Below, in pieces: positions 1 to 7,906 of a DNA stretch of 64,000 bases (positions are counted from its first letter, which is position 1; every line of letters begins with the position of its first letter). The position numbers were made by a program, and so were the translations under genes. This DNA comes from RGIG3178 sp942492795 (GTDB lineage Bacteria > Bacillota > Clostridia > Christensenellales > QAND01). Below the pieces are notes generated by a model. The model had not been told where the DNA came from. It searched no databases and saw only the letters and a program-made list of their open reading frames with translations. The stretch lies in NCBI GenBank assembly GCA_942492795.1, contig OW818639.1, positions 2,294,001-2,358,000 on the forward strand, read 5' to 3'.

Positions 1-242
1 GCCGTACGTTTATATCCCGGCGATGCGCGAAAGGTAGACAATGCCCCAAACCCCAGAATTCGTCCCTGCTCTTCCACCACCAGCACAGGCCGATCGGGCG
101 CTCCGTGCTGGCTGAACCACTGCTGCATTTCCTGCTCGGTGTATCCGTCGTATCGCCAGTTGGCAGTCGTGTTTTGGATGTAGTAGTCCCAAATTCCCTT
201 TATTGCGGCAAGATCCTTCATGCTCGCATCGCGGATGATCAT
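1..242 (-). CDS. GNAT-family N-acetyltransferase, N-terminal part (cut by window edge)
   Basis: The first 80 codons of a minus-strand gene run off the left edge. The protein begins MIIRDASMKDLAAIKGIWDY and continues into VLVVEEQGRILGFGALSTF, which is the beta1-alpha1 and beta2-beta4 pattern of small GNAT acyltransferases, most like the phosphinothricin/methionine-sulfoximine acetyltransferase group (the YYIQNTTANW stretch after helix 1 is typical). The acetyl-CoA loop is outside the window. The ATG shares four bases (ATGA) with the stop of the upstream dehydrogenase gene, so the two are translationally coupled. The substrate cannot be told from this part. Confidence 0.8.
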   Translation of the reverse strand, partial: MIIRDASMKDLAAIKGIWDYYIQNTTANWRYDGYTEQEMQQWFSQHGAPDRPVLVVEEQGRILGFGALSTFRASPGYKRT

Positions 243-1141
243 TTGCTTTCGCCCACCTTAACGCTGCACATTTGCTCCAGCGCCAGAACAAGTGCCTGGC
301 TTCCCATCTGATGGCTGTTCTCCATGCCCTGTACCGCATTGTAAAGACAGGCCACGAGTGTGGAACCGGGCAGAGACAAATGATCTGCCTGCGCGGTCTG
401 CGCACAAAGCCGCAAGTCCTTTTGGAAAAGGTCCACCAAAAATCCGGGGCTGAAATCGCGCGCCACCATTTTGGGGCCCTGAACGGAAAGCTGATAGGAA
501 CTCGCCGCGCCGCCGCTTAAAACCTCGATGACTTTGTTGCAGTCGAGACCTTCTTTGGTTGCCATCAGCAAGCTTTCGCACACGCCCAACAGAGCGCTGC
601 TCAGACAGATCTGGTTGCAAAGCTTGGTGGCTTGCCCTGCGCCGTTGCTTCCCATGAGCGTCACTTTCTTGCCCATGGCGTTTAAAACCGGCAGCGCTTT
701 TTCAAACGCCTCTTCTTCGCCGCCGCACATGATAGAAAGCGTTCCGGCGATAGCGCCCGTATCTCCGCCGCTAACCGGGCAATCCAGCATGAAGATATCG
801 TCTTCCTTGAGCTTTTTGGCAAAGATTCGCGTCTGTTGGGGGGATATCGTGCTCATATCGATGACGATAAGCCCTTTTTTTGCACCGTGGACAACGCCGC
901 TTTCGCCGAACAGCACTGCCGCAACATCCGGTGTATCGCTGACGATGGTAATGACGATATCGCTGTTTTCTGCTACCTCTTTGGGGGTTGAACAGAGTAT
1001 CGCACCCGCATCGACAAGCTCCTGTGCCTTGCTTGCCGTCCTGTTATACACATACAGCGGGAATCCACCTTTTTGAATGTTCTTTGCCATGGGTTTTCCC
1101 ATGATACCGAGTCCGATAAAACCTACGCGCATCTTTTGCAT
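239..1141 (-). CDS. NAD(P)-dependent beta-hydroxyacid dehydrogenase (3-hydroxyisobutyrate dehydrogenase / tartronate semialdehyde reductase family)
   Basis: 300 aa. It opens with the Rossmann motif GFIGLGIMGKPMAKN (about residues 6-20), has DCPVSGGDTGA near residue 120 (the family's substrate-binding DxPVSGG signature) and GSNGAGQATKLCNQ near 170, which carries the catalytic lysine. Family members reduce or oxidise small beta-hydroxyacids such as tartronate semialdehyde, 3-hydroxyisobutyrate or succinic semialdehyde; the sequence alone does not fix the substrate. I chose the ATG at 1141, preceded by GGAG, over an in-frame ATG ten codons upstream. It is followed by the coupled acetyltransferase gene and preceded by the terminator of the ABC importer operon, so these two genes probably form their own unit. 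Confidence 0.88.
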   Translation of the reverse strand: MQKMRVGFIGLGIMGKPMAKNIQKGGFPLYVYNRTASKAQELVDAGAILCSTPKEVAENSDIVITIVSDTPDVAAVLFGESGVVHGAKKGLIVIDMSTISPQQTRIFAKKLKEDDIFMLDCPVSGGDTGAIAGTLSIMCGGEEEAFEKALPVLNAMGKKVTLMGSNGAGQATKLCNQICLSSALLGVCESLLMATKEGLDCNKVIEVLSGGAASSYQLSVQGPKMVARDFSPGFLVDLFQKDLRLCAQTAQADHLSLPGSTLVACLYNAVQGMENSHQMGSQALVLALEQMCSVKVGESK

Positions 1142-1175
1142 CGCCTTCACTCCTTCATGCATTTTGTACAATGGT

Positions 1176-1181
1176 ATTATA
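1176..1181 (-). promoter_or_regulatory. Putative -10 element before the dehydrogenase gene
   Basis: A perfect TATAAT preceded by GGG on the minus strand lies 34 bases before the dehydrogenase start and just after the ABC operon terminator. No good -35 is visible at the usual distance. Confidence 0.4.
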
Positions 1182-1215
1182 CCCTCTTCGGAGGCGTAAA
1201 GGAAAGAGAATGCGA

Positions 1216-1242
1216 TAAAAAAAGAAAGCCTTTCGGCTCTCT
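1216..1242 (-). terminator. Rho-independent terminator of the amino acid importer operon
   Basis: On the minus strand an 8-bp stem (AGAGAGCC / GGCTTTCT, one G-T pair) closes a GAAA tetraloop and runs straight into seven T. It lies 20 bases after the stop of the ATPase gene. Confidence 0.9.
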
Positions 1243-1261
1243 TGTTTATTGGATGCGTACT

Positions 1262-1999
1262 TTAAAGAACGCGTTTGAGGAATTCCCGCGTTCGCGGATT
1301 CTGCGGATTCACCAGAATCTGTTCCGGCGTGCCCTCTTCTGCGATCACGCCTGCGTCCATAAAGACAACGTGCCCCGCCACTTCACGGGCAAACGTCATT
1401 TCATGGGTAACCACCAGCATGGTCAAACCCTCCTGTGCCAAATCGCGCATGACGGCAAGCACCTCGCCTACCGTTTCCGGATCGAGTGCGGAGGTGGGTT
1501 CATCAAAGAGCAATACTTCCGGATCCATCGCAAGCGCGCGTGCTATCGCAGCGCGCTGCTTTTGCCCGCCCGAGATCTGGTGCGGCTTGGCGTTGATATA
1601 CTGCAAAAGACCCACCTTTTCCAAGAACTGTTTGGCGCTTTCTTCTGCCTCTTTACGGTTTTTGTTCAGCACTTTGATCTGACCGATCATGCAGTTTTGA
1701 AGCACCGTCATGTTGTTGAAAAGGTTGAACTGCTGGAATACCATGCCGACCTTGGCGCGATACTTGGCAAGAGAGATATTCTTGGTTAGAATGCTTTCCC
1801 CATGAAAGCGGATATCTCCGTCCGTAGGCGTTTCCAACAGGTTGATACAGCGCAACAGCGTCGATTTGCCCGATCCGCTTGCGCCGATTATGCAAACGAC
1901 CTGCCCCGCGTTGGCATGAAAATTGATGTCTTTGAGCACCTCGTGCGTTCCGAAGCTCTTTTTCAGATGCAGCACGTCAATGATCGAATTTTCCTGCAT
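1262..1999 (-). CDS. Polar amino acid ABC transporter, ATP-binding protein
   Basis: 245 aa, usual length for GlnQ/ArtP-type ATPases. Walker A GASGSGKST at 39-47, Q-loop Q89, signature ISGGQ at 142-146, Walker B VLLFDEP at 162-168 with the D-loop SALD, and a switch histidine in VVTHEM. It hydrolyses ATP to drive uptake through the permease encoded just upstream. The true start is the ATG at 1999 with AGGAGG-like GGAGG nine bases before; the frame stays open further up into the permease gene but that part has no homology to the family. Last gene of a three-gene importer operon; a terminator follows. Confidence 0.96.
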   Translation of the reverse strand: MQENSIIDVLHLKKSFGTHEVLKDINFHANAGQVVCIIGASGSGKSTLLRCINLLETPTDGDIRFHGESILTKNISLAKYRAKVGMVFQQFNLFNNMTVLQNCMIGQIKVLNKNRKEAEESAKQFLEKVGLLQYINAKPHQISGGQKQRAAIARALAMDPEVLLFDEPTSALDPETVGEVLAVMRDLAQEGLTMLVVTHEMTFAREVAGHVVFMDAGVIAEEGTPEQILVNPQNPRTREFLKRVL

Positions 2000-2010
2000 G
2001 GTACTGCCTC

Positions 2011-2781
2011 CTACTTCTTTTCGATCTTCATACTTGATTGCGGTGTGGTCTGCGACCCGTGGATGACAAAGGTGTTGGGACCGTCCATCTTTCGCTCCAC
2101 AAGGAGCATGATGCGCGTTACGGTAAAGGTCATAAACAGATAGATCGCGCACGCGATGAACGCCGATTCAAAGTACCGAAGATAGGTGCCTGCCGCGCTG
2201 TTGGTCGCATAGATCAATTCGGCGACGCTGATGACGCTTAGCACCGAGCTGTCCTTGATGTTGACCACCAGCTCATTGCCGATCGACGGCATGATGTTGC
2301 GGATTGCCTGGGGCAAAACCACATTGATCATCGTCTGCCAATGCGTCATGCCGATTGATTGCGCGCCTTCCTTCTGACCGCGGTCGACCGAGATGATTCC
2401 GCCGCGCACGATTTCCGCCATATATGCGCCCGTATTGATGGAAACAATGAAAATCGCCGCAAAAAGCCAAGGCATATCGATGCCAAGGTATTGCAGCGAT
2501 CCATAGTAGATCAACATAGCCTGCACCATCATCGGCGTACCGCGGAACACCTCGATATAGACGATCATGATGCCGCGCAAAATGCGCAGCACCAGTTTTT
2601 TGAGCAGATTATCCTTGGGCTCAATCGGAATGGTCCGCATGATACCAACCAACAGACCGATCAGGAAGCCAATCAAGGTACCGGTAAGCGCTATGATCAC
2701 CGTATGCAAAGCGCCGCTGATGAACAGGCTCCCATATTTATCAAACAGAAATGCGACCCACCCGAAAAACGATTGCGGCAA
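2011..2781 (-). CDS. Polar amino acid ABC transporter, permease (HisM/GlnP family)
   Basis: 256 aa membrane protein with five or so hydrophobic segments. It has the EAA-loop region YMAEIVRGGIISVDRGQKEGA followed by QTMINVVLPQAIRN, the contact site for the ATPase, and the family signature EVFRGTPMMVQ. It starts with TTG at 2781, seven to eight bases after a perfect AGGAGG. Second gene of the importer operon, 11 bases before the ATPase gene. One permease gene only, so the channel is presumably a homodimer. Confidence 0.95.
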   Translation of the reverse strand: MPQSFFGWVAFLFDKYGSLFISGALHTVIIALTGTLIGFLIGLLVGIMRTIPIEPKDNLLKKLVLRILRGIMIVYIEVFRGTPMMVQAMLIYYGSLQYLGIDMPWLFAAIFIVSINTGAYMAEIVRGGIISVDRGQKEGAQSIGMTHWQTMINVVLPQAIRNIMPSIGNELVVNIKDSSVLSVISVAELIYATNSAAGTYLRYFESAFIACAIYLFMTFTVTRIMLLVERKMDGPNTFVIHGSQTTPQSSMKIEKK

Positions 2782-2819
2782 GTGAATTGCCTCCTTATGT
2801 GTTCTAAAACGAATGACGG

Positions 2820-2857
2820 CCGAATGCGCTTTTCGTTTTTATAAAAAGCGCATTCGG
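2820..2857 (-). other. Stem-loop in the mRNA between the binding-protein and permease genes
   Basis: A perfect 14-bp inverted repeat (CCGAATGCGCTTTT ... AAAAGCGCATTCGG) separated by 10 bases. No T-run follows it on the minus strand, so it is not an ordinary terminator. Such hairpins after a binding-protein gene usually stabilise the 5' message or cause partial termination, giving more binding protein than permease. Confidence 0.7.
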
Positions 2858-2879
2858 ACAAAGGAATACCATGTGATTG

Positions 2880-3728
2880 TTATTGAGTGACCGGCTGATT
2901 CTTGATAGCATCGTCCATCATCTGCTGACGCTGTTCCTTGGTAAGTTTGGCTAAAATGGCATTGATCAGCGCTATGTCCGAACTGCCCTTTTTCATTGCC
3001 ACGGAGACTGCAATATCCTCGGGAGACGCAACGAATCCCTTGCCGGCCTCAAAGGTGATATACGTCAGTTCCGGGTTGGACGCCACGGCGGATATTGCGC
3101 CCGGTCTTTCGGATACATAGCCGTCAATCCTTCCGGCATTCAATGACACGATCATGGCCGGGAATGTCTTCTGTGCGGTCTGTTTTTTTACGCCCGGAAT
3201 CTGGTCAATGACCGAATAATGGAACGTGCTGATCTGCCCGGTAATCTTAGCGTCTTTGAAATCGGAAAGCTGCTTGGCAGAAGCATATTTGCCGTTCTTG
3301 CGTACAACGATGACGAGATCGGATTCATAGTAAGGAACTGTGAAATCCACAGTCAGTTTTCTTTCCGCAGTCGGCGACATGCCGGCTATGATCGCATGGA
3401 TCTTGCCGGATTGCAGTGCAGGGATCAAACCTTCCCATTCGATTTTCTCTATCACAAGTTCACGGCCCAATTCGCTGGCAACTTTTTTTGCAATCTCGAC
3501 ATCGTATCCGGCAGCAAAACCGCCCGATGAGATCGGAACAGCGCCCTTGCTGTTGTCCGTCTGCGTCCAGTTGAACGGCGCATAATTGCATTCCATACCC
3601 ACAATGAATTTCTGTTTTGGCGTCGGTTGTGCCGTTTGCTGCGGCGTGGCTGTGCCGCAGGACGCAAGTGTCACAACGCAAAGCAGCAACGCCAGTAAAA
3701 CCGTAAGTCGCGCGCCCTTTTTCATCAT
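2880..3728 (-). CDS. Polar amino acid ABC transporter, substrate-binding lipoprotein
   Basis: 282 aa. An N-terminal signal peptide ends in a lipobox LASC with the lipidated cysteine at residue 24, so the protein is anchored outside the membrane. The mature part is a family 3 solute-binding protein: FIVGMECNYAPFNWTQ near 44, GYDVEIAKKVASELGR near 74, and the GLIPALQSGKIHAIIAGMSPTAERK stretch that contacts the ligand alpha-amino group. AGGAGG lies 5 bases before the first ATG and 8 before the second, so the second methionine may be the real start. First gene of the importer operon. The amino acid bound cannot be told from sequence. Confidence 0.95.
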   Translation of the reverse strand: MMKKGARLTVLLALLLCVVTLASCGTATPQQTAQPTPKQKFIVGMECNYAPFNWTQTDNSKGAVPISSGGFAAGYDVEIAKKVASELGRELVIEKIEWEGLIPALQSGKIHAIIAGMSPTAERKLTVDFTVPYYESDLVIVVRKNGKYASAKQLSDFKDAKITGQISTFHYSVIDQIPGVKKQTAQKTFPAMIVSLNAGRIDGYVSERPGAISAVASNPELTYITFEAGKGFVASPEDIAVSVAMKKGSSDIALINAILAKLTKEQRQQMMDDAIKNQPVTQ

Positions 3729-3758
3729 AAATTCCTCCTATATACGCATTTTGGATCC

Positions 3759-3764
3759 ATTATA
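3759..3764 (-). promoter_or_regulatory. Putative -10 element of the amino acid importer operon
   Basis: Perfect TATAAT on the minus strand about 30 bases before the binding-protein start. The expected -35 position falls inside the palindrome at 3779-3803, and the -35 itself is poor, which suggests that activation or repression acts there. Confidence 0.6.
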
Positions 3765-3778
3765 ATCACTCAATATTT

Positions 3779-3803
3779 TTGCATTTGCCGTATACAAATG
3801 CAA
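3779..3803. promoter_or_regulatory. Operator-like perfect palindrome upstream of the importer operon
   Basis: A 25-base element with perfect 9-bp arms (TTGCATTTG ... CAAATGCAA) and a 7-base centre, overlapping the -35 region of the importer promoter. It does not match the consensus of CodY or ArgR as I know them. The binding protein is unknown. Confidence 0.55.
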
Positions 3804-3881
3804 GAAATATTTTCACAATTCCGTCATAATGTCATCTGTTTGTATGATCCTATGCTTACGTCGAATCGGACATCCTTTGCA

Positions 3882-4466
3882 TCAGATCAAATATCCTTTT
3901 TGCTGTGCTTCCAGCAGCATTGCCTCGATTTCTTTCCATATCTGCGGCATCGCCTGTTTGGTAATCTCGTTACGCTTTAAAACCTTATCCATCGTGATGT
4001 TGTTTTCCTCCCATACCTTTCCGCCTATCCAGAAGTTACCCCAAAGCGGCTGAAGCCGGTCGATGGCGTTGGCATATTGCGACGTCGGCGTCTGACAATC
4101 CTCGAACTCCTCCCATAGCGCACGGAAAGCCACTTGCTGCACTTTGGGAAGAAGCCCGAAAATGCGATCGGCTGCCTTTTGTTCCCGCATGGATTTATCC
4201 GTCTGCGCTGATTCGTCGTAGGCATATGTATCGCCCGCATCGATTTCCACCATGTCGTGTATGAGCAGCATGCGAAGCGCATGGTCGATATTAACGGCGG
4301 GATCGGCATATTCCGCCATGACAAGCGCCATAAGCGCGATATGCCAGCTGTGCTGTGCGTCATCCTCCCGGCGTGATAAATCCAGCATCATGTTGGCGCG
4401 AAGGATGCCTTTCATTTTATCCGCTTCCTGTACAAACGCCATTTGTTTTAAAAGATTCTCCAGCAT
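3882..4466 (-). CDS. HD-domain hydrolase (YfbR/HDDC2-like 5'-nucleotidase family)
   Basis: 194 aa, the usual length. Metal-binding residues of the HD superfamily are visible: H in SWHIAL near 41, the HD pair in LIHDMVEIDAGD near 69, and D in NAIDRLQPL near 137. The motif HDMVEIDAGDTY is the signature of the YfbR/YGK1/HDDC2 group, which removes the 5'-phosphate from deoxynucleoside monophosphates in studied members. AAAGGAGG precedes the ATG. It is a single-gene unit, divergent from the aldolase-like gene. Confidence 0.9.
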   Translation of the reverse strand: MLENLLKQMAFVQEADKMKGILRANMMLDLSRREDDAQHSWHIALMALVMAEYADPAVNIDHALRMLLIHDMVEIDAGDTYAYDESAQTDKSMREQKAADRIFGLLPKVQQVAFRALWEEFEDCQTPTSQYANAIDRLQPLWGNFWIGGKVWEENNITMDKVLKRNEITKQAMPQIWKEIEAMLLEAQQKGYLI

Positions 4467-4490
4467 GCCGAACCTCCTTTGTTTCGCCTT

Positions 4491-4520
4491 ATCTTATCAC
4501 TGGTATTGCCCAGGGTGCAA
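4491..4520 (-). promoter_or_regulatory. Putative promoter of the HD hydrolase gene
   Basis: Minus strand: TTGCAC, 18-base spacer, TAAGAT. It lies 25 bases before the start codon. Confidence 0.5.
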
Positions 4521-4526
4521 CTTCTG

Positions 4527-4556
4527 TTGAAGCATTGTGACTTTACATGGTAGAAT
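4527..4556 (+). promoter_or_regulatory. Putative promoter of the D-threonine aldolase-like gene
   Basis: Plus strand: TTGAAG, 18-base spacer, TAGAAT, about 30 bases before the ATG at 4589, which has AGGAG in front. Confidence 0.55.
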
Positions 4557-4588
4557 GAGACGAAGTTTTCGAATTTAGGAGAGATATC

Positions 4589-5659
4589 ATGCTCAGTATT
4601 CCCGATGTCGGGCTTGAAACGCCGGCGCTTCTGATTGATCTTGACGCTATCGAACGCAACATTCAAACGATGCAAGCGTTTCTAGCGGGCAAAAGGGCGC
4701 GGCTTCGACCCCATTTTAAGACTGTCAAGATTTCTTCGCTTACCAAAATGCAGTTGGCAGCCGGCGCCAAAGGTGCCACCTGCGCCAAACTGGGCGAAGC
4801 GGAAGCGCTCGTAGATGCCGGGATCAGCGATGTGCTGATCGCAAACCAGATCATCTGGCCAAGCAAAATGCAGCGTCTGGCGGAGCTTTGCGCCCGAGCG
4901 CGCATGTGCGTTGCGGTGGACTCGCTGCAAAACGCGAGGGATTTATCCCACGCCTGCAAGCAGGCGGGCACAACACTGTATTGCCTGGTGGAGATCGACA
5001 GCGGTGCCCACCGTTGCGGCGTGCGCAGCATCGCGGACGGAATCGCGCTGGCACAAGAGATACATGCGCTTGACAACCTTGTTTTTGAAGGCATTCAGGC
5101 ATATGAGGCGCACATCATGCTCAAAGAGGAGGAGCAGGTTCGAAAGGACGGCTTTACCGAATCGCTGGATATCGTCCGCGCGTTTCGGGATGCGCTACTT
5201 CAGGCTGGACTTCCGGTGAACGAAATCTCCGGAGGGGGTACCGGCACCTATGCTTATACGGGCAATAACGACGTGTTCACCGAATTGCAAGCGGGCTCTT
5301 ATCTCTATATGGATGCGCGCTACGGCAAATTGGGGCTGCCGTTTGAAAACGCCCAATATGTGCTGGCGACGGTCATCAGCAAGCATCCGGGCGTCGCATT
5401 TACCGATGCGGGGCTCAAAGTATTCGGGATGGACAACGGAAATCCCGTGCCGGTAGGTTATGAAGCCTATACCATCAAGCTCAACGAGGAACATTGCCGC
5501 ATCGACGATCCCAAGGATGAATTTAAAGTCGGGCAGCAAATCGCGTTTATTCCGGGGCACTGCTGCACCACGGTGAATCTTTATGACAGGGCATACGGCA
5601 TTCGAAACGGCATGGTGGAGCGGATCTTTACCGTGGACGGCAGGGGGAAAAGCGTATAG
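4589..5659 (+). CDS. PLP- and metal-dependent D-threonine aldolase / D-serine dehydratase-like protein
   Basis: 356 aa, alanine-racemase-type TIM barrel followed by the DSD1-like C-terminal domain. RPHFKTVK at 40-47 holds the PLP lysine (K44) in the family's RPHxKTxK motif; SGGGTGTY near 214 binds the cofactor phosphate; PGHCCTT near 322 supplies the zinc ligands His324 and Cys326. Members split D-threonine to glycine and acetaldehyde or dehydrate D-serine; close relatives act on other D-beta-hydroxy amino acids. One of only three plus-strand genes, transcribed alone and ended by a strong hairpin. The exact substrate is not fixed by the motifs. Confidence 0.92.
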   Translation: MLSIPDVGLETPALLIDLDAIERNIQTMQAFLAGKRARLRPHFKTVKISSLTKMQLAAGAKGATCAKLGEAEALVDAGISDVLIANQIIWPSKMQRLAELCARARMCVAVDSLQNARDLSHACKQAGTTLYCLVEIDSGAHRCGVRSIADGIALAQEIHALDNLVFEGIQAYEAHIMLKEEEQVRKDGFTESLDIVRAFRDALLQAGLPVNEISGGGTGTYAYTGNNDVFTELQAGSYLYMDARYGKLGLPFENAQYVLATVISKHPGVAFTDAGLKVFGMDNGNPVPVGYEAYTIKLNEEHCRIDDPKDEFKVGQQIAFIPGHCCTTVNLYDRAYGIRNGMVERIFTVDGRGKSV

Positions 5660-5720
5660 TAGGTTAGGTTGGAGCATATTCTGCTCGCATAAAATCCCTG
5701 AATACAGTTTTTTGAACAGA

Positions 5721-5747
5721 AAATGCCCGGTATACCGGGCATTTTTT
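5721..5747 (+). terminator. Rho-independent terminator after the aldolase-like gene
   Basis: AAATGCCCGG and CCGGGCATTT pair around TATA and are followed by a T-run on the plus strand. On the other strand only four T follow, so it may also end the convergent pdxA transcript but less well. Confidence 0.9.
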
Positions 5748-5775
5748 ATGGTTTACGATTTGATCAGGACACGGA

Positions 5776-6774
5776 TTATCGCCTAAACCCCGGCGCATAT
5801 TTGGCAGCCAGCAGAATGGCTTCGATCATGCTAATAGCGGATGCCTTGCCCTGGCCTGCAATGTCCAGCGCCGTACCGTGGTCCACGCTGGTGCGTAAAA
5901 ACGGCAATGAGTTGGTGATGGCGATGGTCCGGTCAAAATCCAACGTTTTGGTCGCGATGTGCCCCTGATCATGATAGAGCGACAGCACCGAATTATACCT
6001 TCCGTGCAGCGCGAGATGGAATACGGAATCCGCGCCGATCGGACCTTCAACGTCATACCCTTTGGCTTTCGCTTCTAAAACCGCCGGCTCAACCGCTGTC
6101 ATTTCCTCATCGCCAAACAGGCCGTGTTCACCGCTGTGCGGGTTCAACCCGGCGACCGCCATCGTTCCACCTTCAACGCCCAACCTTTTGAGCGCTTCGG
6201 TGCAACGCGCAATATAATCGACTATCCTGTCCTTCGTTACCATATCGCAGGCTTTGCGCAGAGATACATGCCGAGATAAAAAGAACACGCGCATTCCATG
6301 CACTTCAAACATCGTCAACGGATCACGGGTATTGGTCATTCCCTCGAGCACTTCGGTATGTCCGATGTATGGCACGCCTGCTTCCTGAAATGATTCCTTG
6401 TTTATCGGGGGTGTGGCCATGGCATCTATTTCCCCATCCATCGCCATCTTGACGGTCTTTTCAATGTATGCAAAGGCTGCTGCACCCGCTTCACGGGATA
6501 TCTGTCCAAGTTTGAACGAATCCAGATCGATGTTTTTCAGGTCGATAACATCGATTGTGCCCTTTTGGTAGAGCCCTTGTGAAGCATGTTCAACGGCATT
6601 TATCTTAAGGGTCAGATCACAAAACTCGCACGCTTTTTTCAACATGCCCGCATCGCCGACGATCAAGGGTCTGGCCTTTTCGTACACCTGCGCTTCGTTG
6701 AGCGATTTGACTACGATCTCAGGCCCGATTCCGGCGGGATCGCCCATGGGGACACCGATAATTGGTCTTTGCAT
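5776..6774 (-). CDS. pdxA: 4-phospho-hydroxyacid dehydrogenase, PdxA family
   Basis: 332 aa, full length. The N-terminus IGVPMGDPAGIGPEI is the PdxA signature; metal-binding histidines are seen in YIGHTEVL, in SRHVSL and in YHDQGHI. PdxA oxidises 4-phosphohydroxy-L-threonine for pyridoxal phosphate synthesis, but in Firmicutes most such proteins are PdxA2, which oxidises D-threonate or D-erythronate 4-phosphate. No pdxJ, pdxB or DUF1537 kinase gene lies near, so the two cannot be separated here. AAGGAG precedes the ATG. It follows the FMN-binding gene by 60 bases on the same strand. Confidence 0.9.
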   Translation of the reverse strand: MQRPIIGVPMGDPAGIGPEIVVKSLNEAQVYEKARPLIVGDAGMLKKACEFCDLTLKINAVEHASQGLYQKGTIDVIDLKNIDLDSFKLGQISREAGAAAFAYIEKTVKMAMDGEIDAMATPPINKESFQEAGVPYIGHTEVLEGMTNTRDPLTMFEVHGMRVFFLSRHVSLRKACDMVTKDRIVDYIARCTEALKRLGVEGGTMAVAGLNPHSGEHGLFGDEEMTAVEPAVLEAKAKGYDVEGPIGADSVFHLALHGRYNSVLSLYHDQGHIATKTLDFDRTIAITNSLPFLRTSVDHGTALDIAGQGKASAISMIEAILLAAKYAPGFRR

Positions 6775-6834
6775 TGATTGTTCTCCTTGTTGAATGAATT
6801 GATGGATGTCATGGAAAAGGTTTGTCCGCGCCGT

Positions 6835-7371
6835 TTATGGACGGATGGAGGCAAATACCTGTTTTGCGTAGTTTACACCATTGAGCACGCTGCGGCTGGA
6901 GACAGTCGCCCCTGATATCGCTGTGATGTCTGTGCCAAGCGTTAACGGGGCCTGTTTACCGCTGTATTGCATATAATAATTCGGTTCGGAAACCTTGCTC
7001 CCTAAGCCGACCGTTTCGGAATTGGTTCCGATGCGCACGCCGCTGATCGTTCCGTCCGGCAAAAACCCGACGTTTAGCCCGATATTGCCCTTATAGCCTT
7101 TTGCGTTGAGAAGGATACAGAATCCGATCGTTTCGTTGCTCTTGTTTTTTATCTTTACTGCTTTCGTCACCGTCGGATAACGGGAGGCTTCAAATGCAAT
7201 CTCTTCGTAGTTGCCTATCTCCGGAAAAAGGGATACAAACCCTGCCTTTTCGGTCTCTGCCTGTTGCTGGAGTATTTTTGGATTGGTAAATCCAAAAGTT
7301 GCAGCGAGACACAGTCCGGCTACGGCGCAAATAACAAGAAGTTTCCATGCTATTTTAACGATTTCCCTCAT
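6835..7371 (-). CDS. Exported FMN-binding domain protein (RnfG/NqrC C-terminal type)
   Basis: 178 aa. One N-terminal membrane segment (about 8-28) followed by an extracytoplasmic FMN-binding domain. The motif ISGATVSS at 152-159 is the flavinylation site of RnfG/NqrC, where ApbE attaches FMN through a phosphoester to threonine (here T156). No other rnf gene or apbE is nearby, so this is a stand-alone flavoprotein, probably an electron carrier at the outer face of the membrane. It diverges from the NusG_II gene at 7509, a family often found with such proteins in Firmicutes. CAAAGGAG precedes the ATG. Confidence 0.88.
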   Translation of the reverse strand: MREIVKIAWKLLVICAVAGLCLAATFGFTNPKILQQQAETEKAGFVSLFPEIGNYEEIAFEASRYPTVTKAVKIKNKSNETIGFCILLNAKGYKGNIGLNVGFLPDGTISGVRIGTNSETVGLGSKVSEPNYYMQYSGKQAPLTLGTDITAISGATVSSRSVLNGVNYAKQVFASIRP

Positions 7372-7403
7372 TCTTTTTGCTCCTTTGATATAATCGTGTT
7401 TTC

Positions 7404-7409
7404 ATTATA
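7404..7409 (-). promoter_or_regulatory. Putative -10 element of the FMN-binding gene
   Basis: A TATAAT on the minus strand about 33 bases before the ATG, with a weak TTTAAA 17 bases upstream. Confidence 0.45.
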
Positions 7410-7453
7410 CGATATCGCGCTTATGATTTAAAGACATATCCGCTTCCTGCTGT

Positions 7454-7482
7454 TTGTCCTGCTATCGATGACATGGTATAAT
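7454..7482 (+). promoter_or_regulatory. Putative promoter of the NusG_II gene
   Basis: Plus strand: TTGTCC, 17-base spacer, TATAAT, 26 bases before the ATG. Confidence 0.65.
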
Positions 7483-7508
7483 TCGTATACCTGAAGGGCG
7501 GTTGGAAA

Positions 7509-7868
7509 ATGCAGCGCAAAACCTTACTGTTTATCGCTATCGTTCTATTACTCGCAATCGCAGGATTCTTTGGATTCCGGCTTTTGCTGCCAAAGGGTTC
7601 TGCCGATCGCATCATCATTCGTCAGGACGGCAATGTCGCCTTTGATGTTCCCCTGAATAAAAATACCGAGATACCCGTTCACAGTCAATGGGGCTATAAC
7701 CTTATTGTCATTCAGGACGGCGCCGTTTGGGTGAAGGAAGCGGATTGCCCCGACAAGCTTTGCATCAGCCAGGGGCATATGGACGCTTTGAACATCAAAA
7801 CGCGTGCGATGGGAAGCACCATCGTGTGCTTGCCGCACCGGTTGAGCATAACGCTTTCCAACCCATGA
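7509..7868 (+). CDS. NusG domain II-containing small exported protein
   Basis: 119 aa. One N-terminal membrane helix (about 5-25), then a small beta-barrel of the NusG_II type. The conserved cysteine motif CPDKLC near residues 80-85 and a second site CLPH near 106 are present; the CxxxxC...CLPH pattern is the hallmark of these extracellular proteins, whose role is unknown. They are commonly linked to FMN-binding proteins, ECF-like Gx proteins and ApbE in anaerobic Firmicutes, which points to electron transfer or redox at the cell surface. Here only the FMN-binding partner is present, divergently. Confidence 0.85.
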   Translation: MQRKTLLFIAIVLLLAIAGFFGFRLLLPKGSADRIIIRQDGNVAFDVPLNKNTEIPVHSQWGYNLIVIQDGAVWVKEADCPDKLCISQGHMDALNIKTRAMGSTIVCLPHRLSITLSNP

Positions 7869-7906
7869 GCTTTGTACTAAATCGTCTCACGGTCGATGGT
7901 TTTTTT

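Noticed and set aside
5776..6774. Assignment of pdxA to vitamin B6 synthesis
   Set aside because: No other DXP-dependent PLP pathway gene is near, and Firmicutes proteins of this family are often D-threonate/D-erythronate 4-phosphate dehydrogenases, so the role is left open.
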